Source: Candidatus Nanohalococcus occultus (GTDB lineage Archaea; Nanohalarchaeota; Nanosalinia; Nanosalinales; Nanosalinaceae). Taken from it: a stretch of DNA of 64,000 nt. The notes under the pieces were generated by a model. That model saw only the letters and a list, made by a program, of their open reading frames with translations, had not been told where the DNA came from and did no database searches. Numbering within the stretch: position 1 is the stretch's first letter; every line of letters starts with the position of its first letter. The stretch spans positions 62,001-126,000 of the forward strand of contig NZ_CP104395.1 of assembly GCF_029207735.1 (NCBI RefSeq), read 5' to 3'. Position numbers and translations under genes: made by a program. Positions 8,177 through 16,552 of this stretch are shown piece after piece.

Positions 8177-10228
8177 CTACCAGTCGTCTTTTGAAGGACA
8201 GTCTGGGTCCACGCACATACTGTAACTTTTCTTCTTTTTTCTTTCCACGTAGATAACAGGTTTGCCGCAGGTGCTACATTCCTGGTCGGTCGAGTTCACT
8301 TTACCGGTGTTAGGCAGCGGATAAGTGTTCTCACAGTCCGGATAGTTGCTACAGCCTACGAAACTGCTTCCCTTGCTTTTTATAATCCGCAGCATACCGT
8401 CCTCGCGGCCCTGTTCTTCGCATTCGTGGCATGGTCCGAGTTTACGTCTTCTCTTACGTTCGTCGTCGATTGTGTTGACTAGTTCGGCGCCGATCTCTTT
8501 TTCCTGGTCTTTGAACTTTCCAAGCATCTTATCCAGGTCTTCTCTGGCTTTCTCTATTACGCCTTCGGAGGTTTCCTCGCCCTGTCTAATCGATTCCATC
8601 TTTTCCTCGAACTCTCTGGTTAGATCAGGGGAGAGTAGATCGGGTATGTGGTCTTCCAGGGTATCGACGATCGCTAAGCCTAGGTCTGTGACGTTTATCG
8701 GATCGCCTTCGATGTAATTTCGGTTGTAAAGCCGGTCGATGGTCGAGGCACGGGTTGCTTTCGTTCCTAGGTTTTCTTTTTCCAGTTTGTTGACGATACG
8801 GGACTGGCTGTAGCGCTGCGGTGGCTGGGTCTCTTTGTCCTCTAAATCGAAGCCTTCGACATCTAGGATATCTCCTACCTCCAGTTCCGGCAGTGCGGCC
8901 TCTGAAACCTTCACGTAAGGGTCGTAGAGATCGAACCAGTTGCGCTCAACTGTTATCTTCGATTTAGCCTGGAAATCATAGTCTTCGACGGTTAACGTCA
9001 TTGTAAGGCTCCGTCTCTTTGCTGCCTTTCCGAAAACTGCGAAAAACCTTTTGACAATCAGATCGTAGACCTTACGTTCCTGTTTTGACAGTCCTGACGG
9101 GTGTTCGCCGGTTGGATAGATCGCAGGGTGCGCATCGTCCTTTTTCTTACCTTGAGTGGTTGAGAGACTGTCCTTTTTCATCACTTTCTTCGCTAAGTCC
9201 TCGTAGCTGTCCTGAGACTTGAGCTTTCCAAGGATGTCCTTGTATCCAATCTTAGGCGGAAGCTTCTGGGATTCTGTACGAGGATAGGAGATCAAGGAGT
9301 TCTCGTAAAGTGTCTGTGCGATCGACTGGGTCTTTTTAGGTGAGATGTTGAACTGGCTGGAGGCCTCGCTCTGAAGCCCTGTCAAGTTAAACGGGATAGG
9401 CGGGTTATGCGAGTAGTTGTTGATGTCGATGTCCGTGACCTCTGTCCGGCCTTCGTCCTTTACCGTCAGGAAGATTCCGTTGGCTTCATCTTCGTCCCAG
9501 ATACGGTCGTCGCTGCCGTAGCTTAGCTTCGCATCGAACTCCGAGTGTTTGAGGAAGATCTCCCAGTAGTCATCGGGTTCGAAGGCTCTGATCTCCCGTT
9601 CCTTATCAGCCAGAATCTTCAATGTAGGTCCCTGTACCCGTCCGGTAGAAAGGGTCTTGTACCGATTGTTTTCCCGTACAGCCTGCATCAATGCCCGGGA
9701 AACGTTTACACCGTAGTAAAAATCCAGTGTGTGGCGGGTAATCCCGGCATCCGTCATTCCTTTATCGAAACCCTCCAGGTTGTCAAATGCTTCCTGTAAA
9801 TCGCTTTGCGTTAGCGTAGAGAACTTCATCCGTTCGATCCGTTCCTCATCCGGATCCGCCATGTGCTTGATTATGTTCGCACCGATCACTGATCCTTCCA
9901 GATCGAAGTCGCATGCGTTGATGTATGTATCAGCTTTCTCGATCTGATCACGTAGGTTGTTGTAGTATTTTTTCACGTAATCCGAGCTATCGGAGGTCTC
10001 GAAGATCGGCCGCCATTCAACGTCGAAAACTGGATAATCCCAGCCCTCGCTGATCTGTTCAAGGTTGAAAATGTGTCCTACTGCCGGAGCGATGATTATA
10101 CGTCTCTCATCTGTCTCGATAACGTAGTTTTTCACGCCTCGGTTAGTCTTCGTCGAGTAGTTTCCGAGAGCGTTCGCAAGCTTCGAGGCTACCTTCGGCT
10201 TCTCACCGATCATCACTGTGGTTTCCAT
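8177..10228 (-). CDS. topA: DNA topoisomerase I (type IA)
   Basis: This 683-residue enzyme has an N-terminal TOPRIM domain (IGEKPKVASKLANAL start, DFDLEG acidic motif), the active-site tyrosine in SLISYPRTES near residue 314, and two C-terminal four-Cys zinc ribbons (CHEC...CSNYPDC and CSTC...CVDPDC). It relaxes negatively supercoiled DNA through a single-strand break. The ATG at 10228 is taken as the start; a TTG at 10243 is in frame and near the predicted transcription start. The gene lies between two clusters of small plus-strand genes. Confidence 0.94.
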   Translation of the reverse strand: METTVMIGEKPKVASKLANALGNYSTKTNRGVKNYVIETDERRIIIAPAVGHIFNLEQISEGWDYPVFDVEWRPIFETSDSSDYVKKYYNNLRDQIEKADTYINACDFDLEGSVIGANIIKHMADPDEERIERMKFSTLTQSDLQEAFDNLEGFDKGMTDAGITRHTLDFYYGVNVSRALMQAVRENNRYKTLSTGRVQGPTLKILADKEREIRAFEPDDYWEIFLKHSEFDAKLSYGSDDRIWDEDEANGIFLTVKDEGRTEVTDIDINNYSHNPPIPFNLTGLQSEASSQFNISPKKTQSIAQTLYENSLISYPRTESQKLPPKIGYKDILGKLKSQDSYEDLAKKVMKKDSLSTTQGKKKDDAHPAIYPTGEHPSGLSKQERKVYDLIVKRFFAVFGKAAKRRSLTMTLTVEDYDFQAKSKITVERNWFDLYDPYVKVSEAALPELEVGDILDVEGFDLEDKETQPPQRYSQSRIVNKLEKENLGTKATRASTIDRLYNRNYIEGDPINVTDLGLAIVDTLEDHIPDLLSPDLTREFEEKMESIRQGEETSEGVIEKAREDLDKMLGKFKDQEKEIGAELVNTIDDERKRRRKLGPCHECEEQGREDGMLRIIKSKGSSFVGCSNYPDCENTYPLPNTGKVNSTDQECSTCGKPVIYVERKKKKSYSMCVDPDCPSKDDW

Positions 10229-10290
10229 TATCTCTAAACGCAACTTTGTGCGAGAGGCTTTTAGTGTCTTATACGAAACGGTGAGAAAGA

Positions 10291-10298
10291 TTTAAAAA
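10291..10298 (+). promoter_or_regulatory. TATA box for the second small-gene cluster
   Basis: TTTAAAAA is centred 27 nt before the ATG at 10322. On the other strand GTATAAG (10271-10277) sits at the right distance for topA, so this is a divergent promoter region. Confidence 0.5.
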
Positions 10299-10321
10299 CG
10301 ATTATACTTTACTATACAGTT

Positions 10322-10438
10322 ATGCGCGAAGTCACGAGAGCAAACCTAGAGAACTCTGCTCCTAGATTCAGCGCTATGAATATTTCATATACCTTCTCAG
10401 TCGGCATCTGGAATTTTATGCCGAAGATTCTGCATTAA
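10322..10438 (+). CDS. Small protein, 38 residues
   Basis: The ATG lies at the leaderless spacing from a TATA box. The product has a polar N-terminus (MREVTRANLENSAP) and an aromatic C-terminal half (ISYTFSVGIWNFMPKIL). No family is recognised. It may be a real small protein or a translated leader of the genes that follow 46 nt downstream. Confidence 0.4.
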   Translation: MREVTRANLENSAPRFSAMNISYTFSVGIWNFMPKILH

Positions 10439-10483
10439 ACGCAGGATTGCTACTTTACTAACTCAACACGGTGATCCTGCAAC

Positions 10484-10561
10484 ATGACAAACAACACAAC
10501 TAAAGCTTTGCATTCGATCCGGATAAAATCGCCTTTAGAGCCTAAAGGAGGTGAGAAATAG
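10484..10561 (+). CDS. 25-residue basic leader ORF abutting the 52-residue gene
   Basis: The peptide begins MTNNTTKALH, is basic and has 25 residues. Its TAG (10559-10561) directly abuts the ATG at 10562, and its final codons contain the GGAGGTGA SD site for that gene. Length, charge, the MTxxTT start and coupling all match the leader at 7590. Confidence 0.45.
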   Translation: MTNNTTKALHSIRIKSPLEPKGGEK

Positions 10562-10720
10562 ATGGGACTGCCGGAAACAGTTGCTGAAGCACTAACTCCT
10601 GGTCAGAAAGCACAGGTGGAAAACGCTTTAAGAGACACACAGGGAGATGTTGAAGCTGCTATGGATTACGCACTAGGAGATGGCTCGAAAGGTTACGAGC
10701 AAGAAGACAAAGATTACTAG
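10562..10720 (+). CDS. Small acidic protein with a UBA-like helix pattern, 52 residues
   Basis: The ATG follows a strong GGAGGTGA SD site contained in the leader ORF. The segment VENALRDTQGDVEAAMDYAL resembles the final helices of UBA/CUE folds, where AL...GDVEAA is typical. The protein ends in an acidic DKDY tail. A UBA-like three-helix fold is possible but rests on one short pattern. It shares an ALTxG segment and an acidic xDY end with the 55-residue protein downstream. Confidence 0.6.
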   Translation: MGLPETVAEALTPGQKAQVENALRDTQGDVEAAMDYALGDGSKGYEQEDKDY

Positions 10721-10763
10721 ATAGAGAACGCCGGTCTAAACGGCTGGCATTCTCTCTTTCCCT

Positions 10764-10802
10764 ATGAGAACAGTCACTCAATCAAGAGGTGTTGGAAAAT
10801 GA
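10764..10802 (+). CDS. 12-residue leader ORF overlapping the 78-residue gene
   Basis: MRTVTQSRGVGK ends with TGA, which overlaps the following ATG (ATGA). The ORF contains the GAGGTG SD site of the next gene. It is too short to prove on its own, but it repeats the coupled-leader arrangement seen at 7590 and 10484. Confidence 0.3.
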   Translation: MRTVTQSRGVGK

Positions 10803-11035
10803 AAAACTCGCTTAGAGACTTGAAACACGGAGAATCAGTGGAGGTAGAAGGAGAGCTATATACATCGTCATTCGACCTCCTGTTACACGGAGACGAGTTC
10901 CCAGACCGCTGTTCTGCTGATCCCGCTCTCGAAGAAAATCACAATCCGGATTATCCGGTGGATCGGCCCGGATATGAAGACGATATTTCCGAAGAGACCT
11001 CGCTTGTTCCAACAACAGCCAACTATACGAAATAA
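10799..11035 (+). CDS. Small acidic protein, 78 residues
   Basis: The ATG has GAGGTG upstream and overlaps a tiny ORF. The product is acidic and Pro-rich, with YPVDRPGYEDD near the C-terminus, which weakly echoes the PGYE/PGME segments of the cluster before topA. It has no hydrophobic core and one Cys. Function is unknown. Confidence 0.6.
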   Translation: MKNSLRDLKHGESVEVEGELYTSSFDLLLHGDEFPDRCSADPALEENHNPDYPVDRPGYEDDISEETSLVPTTANYTK

Positions 11036-11097
11036 CAGGTCTATGGAAAACCTCTTAATGTTGCGATATAGTATACATGTTAGTGAGGTGAGAATAA

Positions 11098-11265
11098 ATG
11101 GATCTGGACGATGTGGATAGAGCTCTTACAGAAGGCCCGCAGACTGCACTTGACGAGGCACAGGAAGAATACGGTCTCAGCAACGGACCTACTAACGACG
11201 AAATAGGTAAGCTGGCCGCTGAAGAGCTTGCTCTAGACTACAAGGGGTCTGAAAGCGACTACTAG
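11098..11265 (+). CDS. Small acidic protein, 55 residues
   Basis: GAGGTGAG lies about 6 nt before the ATG. The acidic product is probably helical (RALTEGPQTALDEAQEEY), ends in SESDY, and shares its ALTxG segment and tail style with the 52-residue protein. It overlaps the end of the convergent serS by four bases. No family is recognised. Confidence 0.6.
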   Translation: MDLDDVDRALTEGPQTALDEAQEEYGLSNGPTNDEIGKLAAEELALDYKGSESDY

Positions 11266-12527
11266 CTAACCTCTATTTTTTCTTTTCCTTTCATATACTC
11301 CTGAAGAGGCTCAGGTATGTGGATCACGCCGTCCTCGTAATGGTTCTCGATTAAAGCAGTCATTGTGCGCTGTGTAGCACAGGCCGTTGCGTTAAGGGTG
11401 TGTGCGACTGTGTTTTCATCGCTTCCACGGATACGGACATTTACCTTCCGGGCCTGGAAATCCGTACAGTTCGAACACGAAACTACCTCGCCGTACTCGC
11501 CTAACGGAGGTCTCCACGCTTCAATATCGTATTTTTTAGCGGCGTTATCGTTCATGTCGCCTGTACAAACGTTTACGACGCGGTAAGGGATCTCCAGTTT
11601 TTCGAAGACTTCCTTCGAGTTTTCAAGAAGCTCTTCATGTAAATCCCAGCTGTTTTCTGGTTTACAGAAGATGTACTGTTCGACTTTCTCGAACTGGTGG
11701 ACTCTCCAGATTCCTCTGGTCTGCTGACCGTGCTTGCCTGCTTCCTGCCGGAAGTTCGTCGAGAAACCAGCGTACTTTTTCGGGAACTCGTCTGGTAAAA
11801 GCAGTTCGTCCATGTGGTAGGTCGCCAGTGTCTGTTCTGATGTGGCGATCAGGTACTTGTCCTCGTCTTCGATTTTATACAGCTGTTCTTCGAAGTCTTC
11901 TAGCTCGGCTGCGGCCGCCATAGGCTTGTATTTGAGCATGTAAGGTGTCTGCATCGGGATGAAATCTTTTTCCTGAAGCAGATCCATCGTAAAGTTGATC
12001 AGCGCCTGGTTTAGCTCGAAAAGCTCGTTTTTCAGGTAGTAAGCTCGTTCTCCGGCAAGATCGGCTGCTTTTTCCGTCTCAACAAGCCTTGTGTTTTCTA
12101 ATATGTCTGCTGCGAGCTTTCCGTCTTTGTCCTTTTCGTTTGCCTCCCAGCTCTCAACTTCGACGTTATCGTCCTCGTCCTCTCCGTTTGGAACCGATTC
12201 GTGTAGTATATTTCCGACCCTGTAACGGGCTTCATCTCTCCGTTCTTTCAGCTCGGATTCCTTTTCCTCTAACTCGCTTACTTCATCTTTAACTTCGCCC
12301 ATCTCCTCGATAAGCTCTTCGGCGTCCTCTCCGTTACGTTTTTTCTCAGCGATTTCGTCTCCGACTTCGTTACGTCTCTGCTGAAGCTTCTGTAGCTCCT
12401 GGGTTGTAGAACGCCATTTTTCATCCAGTTCAATTACTTTTTCGACTGTTTCAGGGTCTTTTCCTCTGCGTTTCTCTGATTCTTTGATCTTCTCCGGGTT
12501 CTCGCGGAAGAGTTCGATGCTGAGCAT
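11262..12527 (-). CDS. serS: Seryl-tRNA synthetase (bacterial/common type)
   Basis: This is a 421-residue class II synthetase. A long antiparallel coiled-coil tRNA-binding arm (about residues 30-115) is followed by motif 2 (TNFRQEAGKHG...RGIWRVHQF) and motif 3 (NATACATQRTMTALIE). It charges tRNA-Ser. The ATG at 12527 gives the family start MLSIELFRENPEKI; a longer frame adds only seven unusual residues. It is the common SerRS type, not the rare methanogen type. Confidence 0.95.
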   Translation of the reverse strand: MLSIELFRENPEKIKESEKRRGKDPETVEKVIELDEKWRSTTQELQKLQQRRNEVGDEIAEKKRNGEDAEELIEEMGEVKDEVSELEEKESELKERRDEARYRVGNILHESVPNGEDEDDNVEVESWEANEKDKDGKLAADILENTRLVETEKAADLAGERAYYLKNELFELNQALINFTMDLLQEKDFIPMQTPYMLKYKPMAAAAELEDFEEQLYKIEDEDKYLIATSEQTLATYHMDELLLPDEFPKKYAGFSTNFRQEAGKHGQQTRGIWRVHQFEKVEQYIFCKPENSWDLHEELLENSKEVFEKLEIPYRVVNVCTGDMNDNAAKKYDIEAWRPPLGEYGEVVSCSNCTDFQARKVNVRIRGSDENTVAHTLNATACATQRTMTALIENHYEDGVIHIPEPLQEYMKGKEKIEVS

Positions 12528-12553
12528 ACTAACTAGTTGTTGAATCAACTAAT

Positions 12554-12931
12554 TTAATCCTGTTCAAGCTCCAGAAGCTTCTGTTTGACTTCCCTTCCTG
12601 CCTGGTATCCTCCGATGTCGTTTCTGCCCACGACTCGGTGGCACGGAATGATCAGAGGCAAAGAGTTCTGGCTACAGTAGCTTCCGATAGCCACAGGCGC
12701 GGTATCAAGCTTCTCAGCTATCTCTCCGTACGTCTTGGTTTCTCCGTAAGGAATCTCATTCATCTCACGTAAAACTTGGCCTAAAGCTCCGCTGGGAAAA
12801 GAAAAAGAAAGATCGAAGCAGGTTCGTTTTCCTTCAACGTACTCACGAACCTGCCTTTCTATGATGTCTTTCGACTCTTCGATAAGCGATTCGTCTATTA
12901 TAAGCGCTCCATCGAAGACGTTGACGATCAT
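12554..12931 (-). CDS. ogt: Methylated-DNA--protein-cysteine methyltransferase
   Basis: The 125-residue protein consists mainly of the catalytic domain, with the methyl-acceptor cysteine in IPCHRVVGRND and the substrate loop IGGYQAG. It removes O6-alkyl groups from guanine in a suicide reaction. The N-terminal domain is shortened relative to Ada/Ogt of bacteria. The ATG overlaps the TGA of tyrS by one base, so it is translated as the second gene of a tyrS-ogt unit. Confidence 0.9.
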   Translation of the reverse strand: MIVNVFDGALIIDESLIEESKDIIERQVREYVEGKRTCFDLSFSFPSGALGQVLREMNEIPYGETKTYGEIAEKLDTAPVAIGSYCSQNSLPLIIPCHRVVGRNDIGGYQAGREVKQKLLELEQD

Positions 12932-13950
12932 CAGTAGTATTCCGGCATCTCAACCTCTAGATCTTCGAGCGGCTTGAGAAGCTCAGGGTTCTCCTTGAAC
13001 TTCTTTCTAACAGGCTTGAGTTTGGCGGCAATATGCTCTGCTACTGCGTTCTTCAAGTCCTGTGGGTGTAGCTCTCCGGACTCGAAGTCTGCCTGAAGGT
13101 TCTCGAACTCCGAGTACTCTAGGTTTCCTCCGTACTTTTCCGGTCTTTCAATCTTCAGCTCCTCGTCGTCTCCGAAGATGTGGAAGCGTGAGATCTGTAG
13201 AACTGGGTTTTCCTCCAGTTCCTCTGCCGGGCAGTATGCGTCCTTGATGCGTTCTTTGACGGTTTCTTCTGCGGCGTGGAGAGGGAACATCGTCTTCGGC
13301 TTCGAGGAACTCATCTTCTCGGTGCCTTGAAGTGAGACAACCAGTGGGTGATGTAGGCAGGTAGGTTTTCTGTATCCGATCTTCGGTAAGGCTTCTCTTG
13401 CCAGCATGTGGATCTTTCTCTGATCTGTAGCACCCATTGCCAGATCAACGTCAAGGTACTCTATGTCAAGTGCCTGCATAAGCGGATAGATAATCTGTGA
13501 GACCGCCCGGGAATCTTCGTCGCCTGAGGCAACTTCTGACATCGAGCGTTGACCTCTATTGATAGTGGTGCTGGTCGCTAAGTCCAGGACGTCGTGGAAG
13601 TACTCTGTTTTCTCCTGGAACTCTCGGCCGCGGATGAACTCCGCTTCAAGCCCGCATGCTTCAAAAGTAGCTTCCCAGTACTCGGTCATTGCCTGGATCC
13701 AGTCTTCCTCACCTTTCTTGTTCAGGTAGGTGTGTAGATCGGCGAACAGCACTTTGACGTTGAAACCAGCCTTCTGTAGATCTGAGAGTTTCCGGATAGA
13801 TGCCCAGTGACCGAGGTGTACAGGCCCTGAAGTCTCATAGCCTACATAAGTATTCGGAGATTCTTTTTCCAGAACTTCATCTAGCTCTTGTTCAGTTACG
13901 ATTTCGGTTGTGTTCCTTAGGACCAGCTGTTTACGTTCCTCGGTGTCCAT
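12931..13950 (-). CDS. tyrS: Tyrosyl-tRNA synthetase, archaeal type
   Basis: This 339-residue class I synthetase shows the HIGH-type motif in GPVHLGHWAS near residue 40 and the KMSKS-type loop EKMSSSKP near 208. It lacks the C-terminal S4 domain of bacterial TyrRS, as archaeal enzymes do. It attaches tyrosine to tRNA-Tyr. It is followed at a one-base overlap by ogt. Confidence 0.93.
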   Translation of the reverse strand: MDTEERKQLVLRNTTEIVTEQELDEVLEKESPNTYVGYETSGPVHLGHWASIRKLSDLQKAGFNVKVLFADLHTYLNKKGEEDWIQAMTEYWEATFEACGLEAEFIRGREFQEKTEYFHDVLDLATSTTINRGQRSMSEVASGDEDSRAVSQIIYPLMQALDIEYLDVDLAMGATDQRKIHMLAREALPKIGYRKPTCLHHPLVVSLQGTEKMSSSKPKTMFPLHAAEETVKERIKDAYCPAEELEENPVLQISRFHIFGDDEELKIERPEKYGGNLEYSEFENLQADFESGELHPQDLKNAVAEHIAAKLKPVRKKFKENPELLKPLEDLEVEMPEYY

Positions 13951-13968
13951 ACATCACTAAACGGGGCT

Positions 13969-14424
13969 TCAAGAGTTAAAACGTTCGTCCGCAACCTCGT
14001 GGTCGACTTCGCTTTCCGTCAGACTGTAGCTTCCCGGCCGGTAAATATCGTCCTCCCACTTAAACGAGTTAGAAACTGGCGGAACATTGCTAATCCATTT
14101 CAGCCGCTCGTACTCCAGGACAGTTCTACGTGCTTCTTCCAGTATCTCCTCCTTGCTGGCGTTCGAACTGTTAGAAACCGCTGAGAAATGCTCGTTTTCG
14201 CACTCCAGCGCAAAGTTGGTTGTCTCATCCGGATACTCGCTCACAGCCGGCAGATCCTCGTAGTCTGTGTCCAGAAGCTCGACTAGCTCTCCGTAACTGA
14301 CTTCTGCCTGCGCTCCGTAGTATACTGCCGTCTCTTCATTATCTCTTTCATCGGCCAGAAACATTACGGAAGAGCTGAATTTAAGATCTTCCAGAGATTT
14401 ACAGACGTTTTCAATCTTCATCAA
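13969..14424 (-). CDS. Hypothetical acidic protein, 151 residues
   Basis: The product is a soluble acidic protein with two Cys and no membrane segment; I do not recognise the family. Predicted secondary structure by eye is mixed alpha/beta, with a helix around EEILEEARRTVLEYERL. Either of two adjacent ATGs (14424, 14421) could start it. It lies 15 bases after the YbaK-type gene and before tyrS, so it may belong to one long minus-strand unit. Confidence 0.65.
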   Translation of the reverse strand: MMKIENVCKSLEDLKFSSSVMFLADERDNEETAVYYGAQAEVSYGELVELLDTDYEDLPAVSEYPDETTNFALECENEHFSAVSNSSNASKEEILEEARRTVLEYERLKWISNVPPVSNSFKWEDDIYRPGSYSLTESEVDHEVADERFNS

Positions 14425-14439
14425 TCAGCTTTAGAGTCT

Positions 14440-14949
14440 CTAATCTTTTACATCTATCTGTCTGTCGGTGACTTTGGTGAGTTCTTCCGGTGTTATCTCC
14501 GCACCTACCGCACGGGAACCTGCCGCCGGCCTCAGCAAGTCCTCTTCAAGCAAGGATTCTTCCATGAAGACCGGTATCTCCAGATCGAAGGGGGAGACCG
14601 CACCGATCGGATATCCTGTTGCTTCCTTGACTTCATCAGGATCGGCCATACGTACATCAGTGTCCAGAATGTCTTCGAGTTTCTCGGTATCAACCCGCTG
14701 GCTTCCAGGACAGAGAACGGCTACCGGTTTTTCTCCAATGAATACCAGTGTCTTTACGATCTGATCGAGTGAAACCGGGGAGTGTTCAGCTGATTCTTCA
14801 CATGTCTCGGCTTTCGCATGGACTTCGAAATCCATCTCCAGGCTGTTTTCCTCGGCGAAGCTGATAACTCGCTGAACGTTTTCAAGGTCTTCAGCTAGAA
14901 AGCCGGCTAGCTCTTCCATCTCTTCCAGACTCTGTTTGAATGAGTTCAC
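14440..14949 (-). CDS. YbaK/ProX-type aminoacyl-tRNA deacylase
   Basis: The 169-residue protein matches the YbaK/EbsC fold, including IVKTLVFIGEKPVAVLCPG in the first half and ATGYPIGAVSPFDL in the second. These proteins hydrolyse mischarged aminoacyl-tRNAs such as Cys- or Ala-tRNA-Pro. The start is either the GTG at 14949 or the in-frame ATG at 14919. It sits next to two tRNA synthetases, which fits a translation-quality role. Confidence 0.85.
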   Translation of the reverse strand: MNSFKQSLEEMEELAGFLAEDLENVQRVISFAEENSLEMDFEVHAKAETCEESAEHSPVSLDQIVKTLVFIGEKPVAVLCPGSQRVDTEKLEDILDTDVRMADPDEVKEATGYPIGAVSPFDLEIPVFMEESLLEEDLLRPAAGSRAVGAEITPEELTKVTDRQIDVKD

Positions 14950-14967
14950 ATCTACGGTTGTTTCGCT

Positions 14968-14975
14968 AGTTTAAT
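14968..14975. promoter_or_regulatory. Shared AT-rich promoter between the YbaK-type gene and rtcA
   Basis: AGTTTAAT is centred 28-29 nt before the rtcA ATG at 15001. Its complement, ATTAAACT, is 20-24 nt before the GTG at 14949. Confidence 0.4.
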
Positions 14976-15000
14976 CAGCGCTTCGATACCAACCTAGAGT

Positions 15001-16014
15001 ATGATTAAGATAGATGGAAAAGCAGGAGGCGGACAGATACTCAGGACAGCGCTTTCAATGTCCGCGATAAAAGGAGAAGATTTCCGGATCGAGAACATCA
15101 GAGGTTCGCGCTCTGATCCAGGTCTCAAAAGCCAGCATCTGGAGTGTGTAAGAACCATCCAGCGTCTTTGTGATGCGGACGTAAAGGGCGCTGAGCTTAG
15201 CTCGGAGAAACTAGTCTTCAAGCCGAACAAGTTAGAGCCGGAGAATCTCACGGTCGATATCGGGACAGCAGGAAGCATCAGCCTGCTGATAGACTCTGTC
15301 TTACCTTTGATAACTCAGTTCAACGAAGATTTCCGGTTAACTGTCAAAGGCGGAACACACGTCCGTTACTCGCCGGCCTTCGAATCACTAGAGGCTAAAC
15401 TCGATTTGCTTGAACGGTTCGGCCTCCAGACCGAAATTCGGCTCGAGAAAACCGGTTACTATCCGAAAGGCGGAGGGAAAATCACGTTAACTGCCGAACC
15501 GTCCAGCATGAAGCCTGTGGTTTTGACGAACCGTGGCAAGCTTAAATCGCTGGAAATACAGTCAAAAGCCTCGGTAGAACTGGAAGAAAAACAGGTAGCG
15601 GACAGGCAGCTAGAAGAACTCCTCGAACTACTCGAGGATAGATTGTCCTCAGTACTGGTAGAGAAAGATAGTGTCTACGTAGATACGTTATCTACAGGAT
15701 CCTCGCTGGTTTTAAAGGCAGATTATGGAGATTCGCTGGCAGTATTCGACGCGTTGGGCGAAAGAGGGAAGAGAAGTGAACAAGTTGCTTCTGAAGTCTT
15801 CGAACAGTTTGAAACATTTGAAAACACCGAAGGCGCGATCGACCGGCATCTTGCCGACCAGCTGATGGTATTTATGGGCTTGGCAGGTGGGAAAATAAGA
15901 GTTCCGCAAATAACGCCGCATATACAGACCAACCTGGAGGTCTTGAAGAAATTCGGCGTTGAACTCGGTTGTAGTATGGACAAAAACTCGGTGCTGATAT
16001 CTTCAAAGAGTTAA
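15001..16014 (+). CDS. rtcA: RNA 3'-terminal phosphate cyclase
   Basis: This 337-residue enzyme begins with the family signature GKAGGGQILRTAL and contains the catalytic histidine in AIDRHLADQLMVF near residue 280, followed by GLAGG. It converts RNA 3'-phosphates to 2',3'-cyclic phosphates through an adenylated enzyme. It reads divergently from the deacylase gene, with a TATA-like box at leaderless spacing. Confidence 0.94.
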   Translation: MIKIDGKAGGGQILRTALSMSAIKGEDFRIENIRGSRSDPGLKSQHLECVRTIQRLCDADVKGAELSSEKLVFKPNKLEPENLTVDIGTAGSISLLIDSVLPLITQFNEDFRLTVKGGTHVRYSPAFESLEAKLDLLERFGLQTEIRLEKTGYYPKGGGKITLTAEPSSMKPVVLTNRGKLKSLEIQSKASVELEEKQVADRQLEELLELLEDRLSSVLVEKDSVYVDTLSTGSSLVLKADYGDSLAVFDALGERGKRSEQVASEVFEQFETFENTEGAIDRHLADQLMVFMGLAGGKIRVPQITPHIQTNLEVLKKFGVELGCSMDKNSVLISSKS

Positions 16015-16037
16015 GTTTTGTGAATTAGTTCAGTGCT

Positions 16038-16475
16038 ATGTCCGGGGAAAGGTCTTCAAAGAATATCTATTTGGATTCGGAGATTGAAGAAGCGCTTTTA
16101 GAGCTGGAGGATTCTGCCGGACCGGATTTTGTGGCTGCGAGAATGGGTCTTTGTGGAGGAGGGCAGATCGATATTCTTCGTTACACTCATGATAATTACA
16201 ATGTTTATATGACAGGTATAGCTGAAGATATTGGATCTAAAAGGCGTCAGACAAGGAACTGGATGGATGTTATGCTTGAAGCAGGGTTTTCTAATCCTAT
16301 GCGGTCGCTCAAGTCCCCGGATTTTACAAACAAGGATTTCGGAGAGCCTAAGTCATACGGTTCTGGATACAGGTTCTCTTCAGAAGTTAGTCGGGATAAG
16401 AGACGTGAGATCGAAGCTACGTTCAGAGGTATTTTAGCTCCTTCTCCGTTTGAAGAGTATTATTCGGAGCTGTAA
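16038..16475 (+). CDS. Putative winged-helix protein, 145 residues
   Basis: The protein is soluble with an acidic N-terminus. A helix-turn-helix-like stretch, GIAEDIGSKRRQTRNWMDVM followed by LEAGF, suggests a winged-helix fold, but I cannot name a family. It lies 23 bases after rtcA and 77 bases before a possible nuclease-fold gene. The region around it looks more AT-rich than its neighbours (for example 16478-16530), which could mean recent acquisition. Confidence 0.65.
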   Translation: MSGERSSKNIYLDSEIEEALLELEDSAGPDFVAARMGLCGGGQIDILRYTHDNYNVYMTGIAEDIGSKRRQTRNWMDVMLEAGFSNPMRSLKSPDFTNKDFGEPKSYGSGYRFSSEVSRDKRREIEATFRGILAPSPFEEYYSEL

Positions 16476-16533
16476 ACGAAACATACAAAAATATGTTTGA
16501 TATATCACACTTGTGAAGCGTATATATCTGTCT

Positions 16534-16541
16534 GAGGAGGT
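16534..16541 (+). promoter_or_regulatory. Strong SD site for the 202-residue gene
   Basis: GAGGAGGT lies 11 nt before the ATG at 16553. This is one of the few strong SD sites in the window and fixes the start. Confidence 0.6.
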
Positions 16542-16552
16542 AAGCAGATAGA

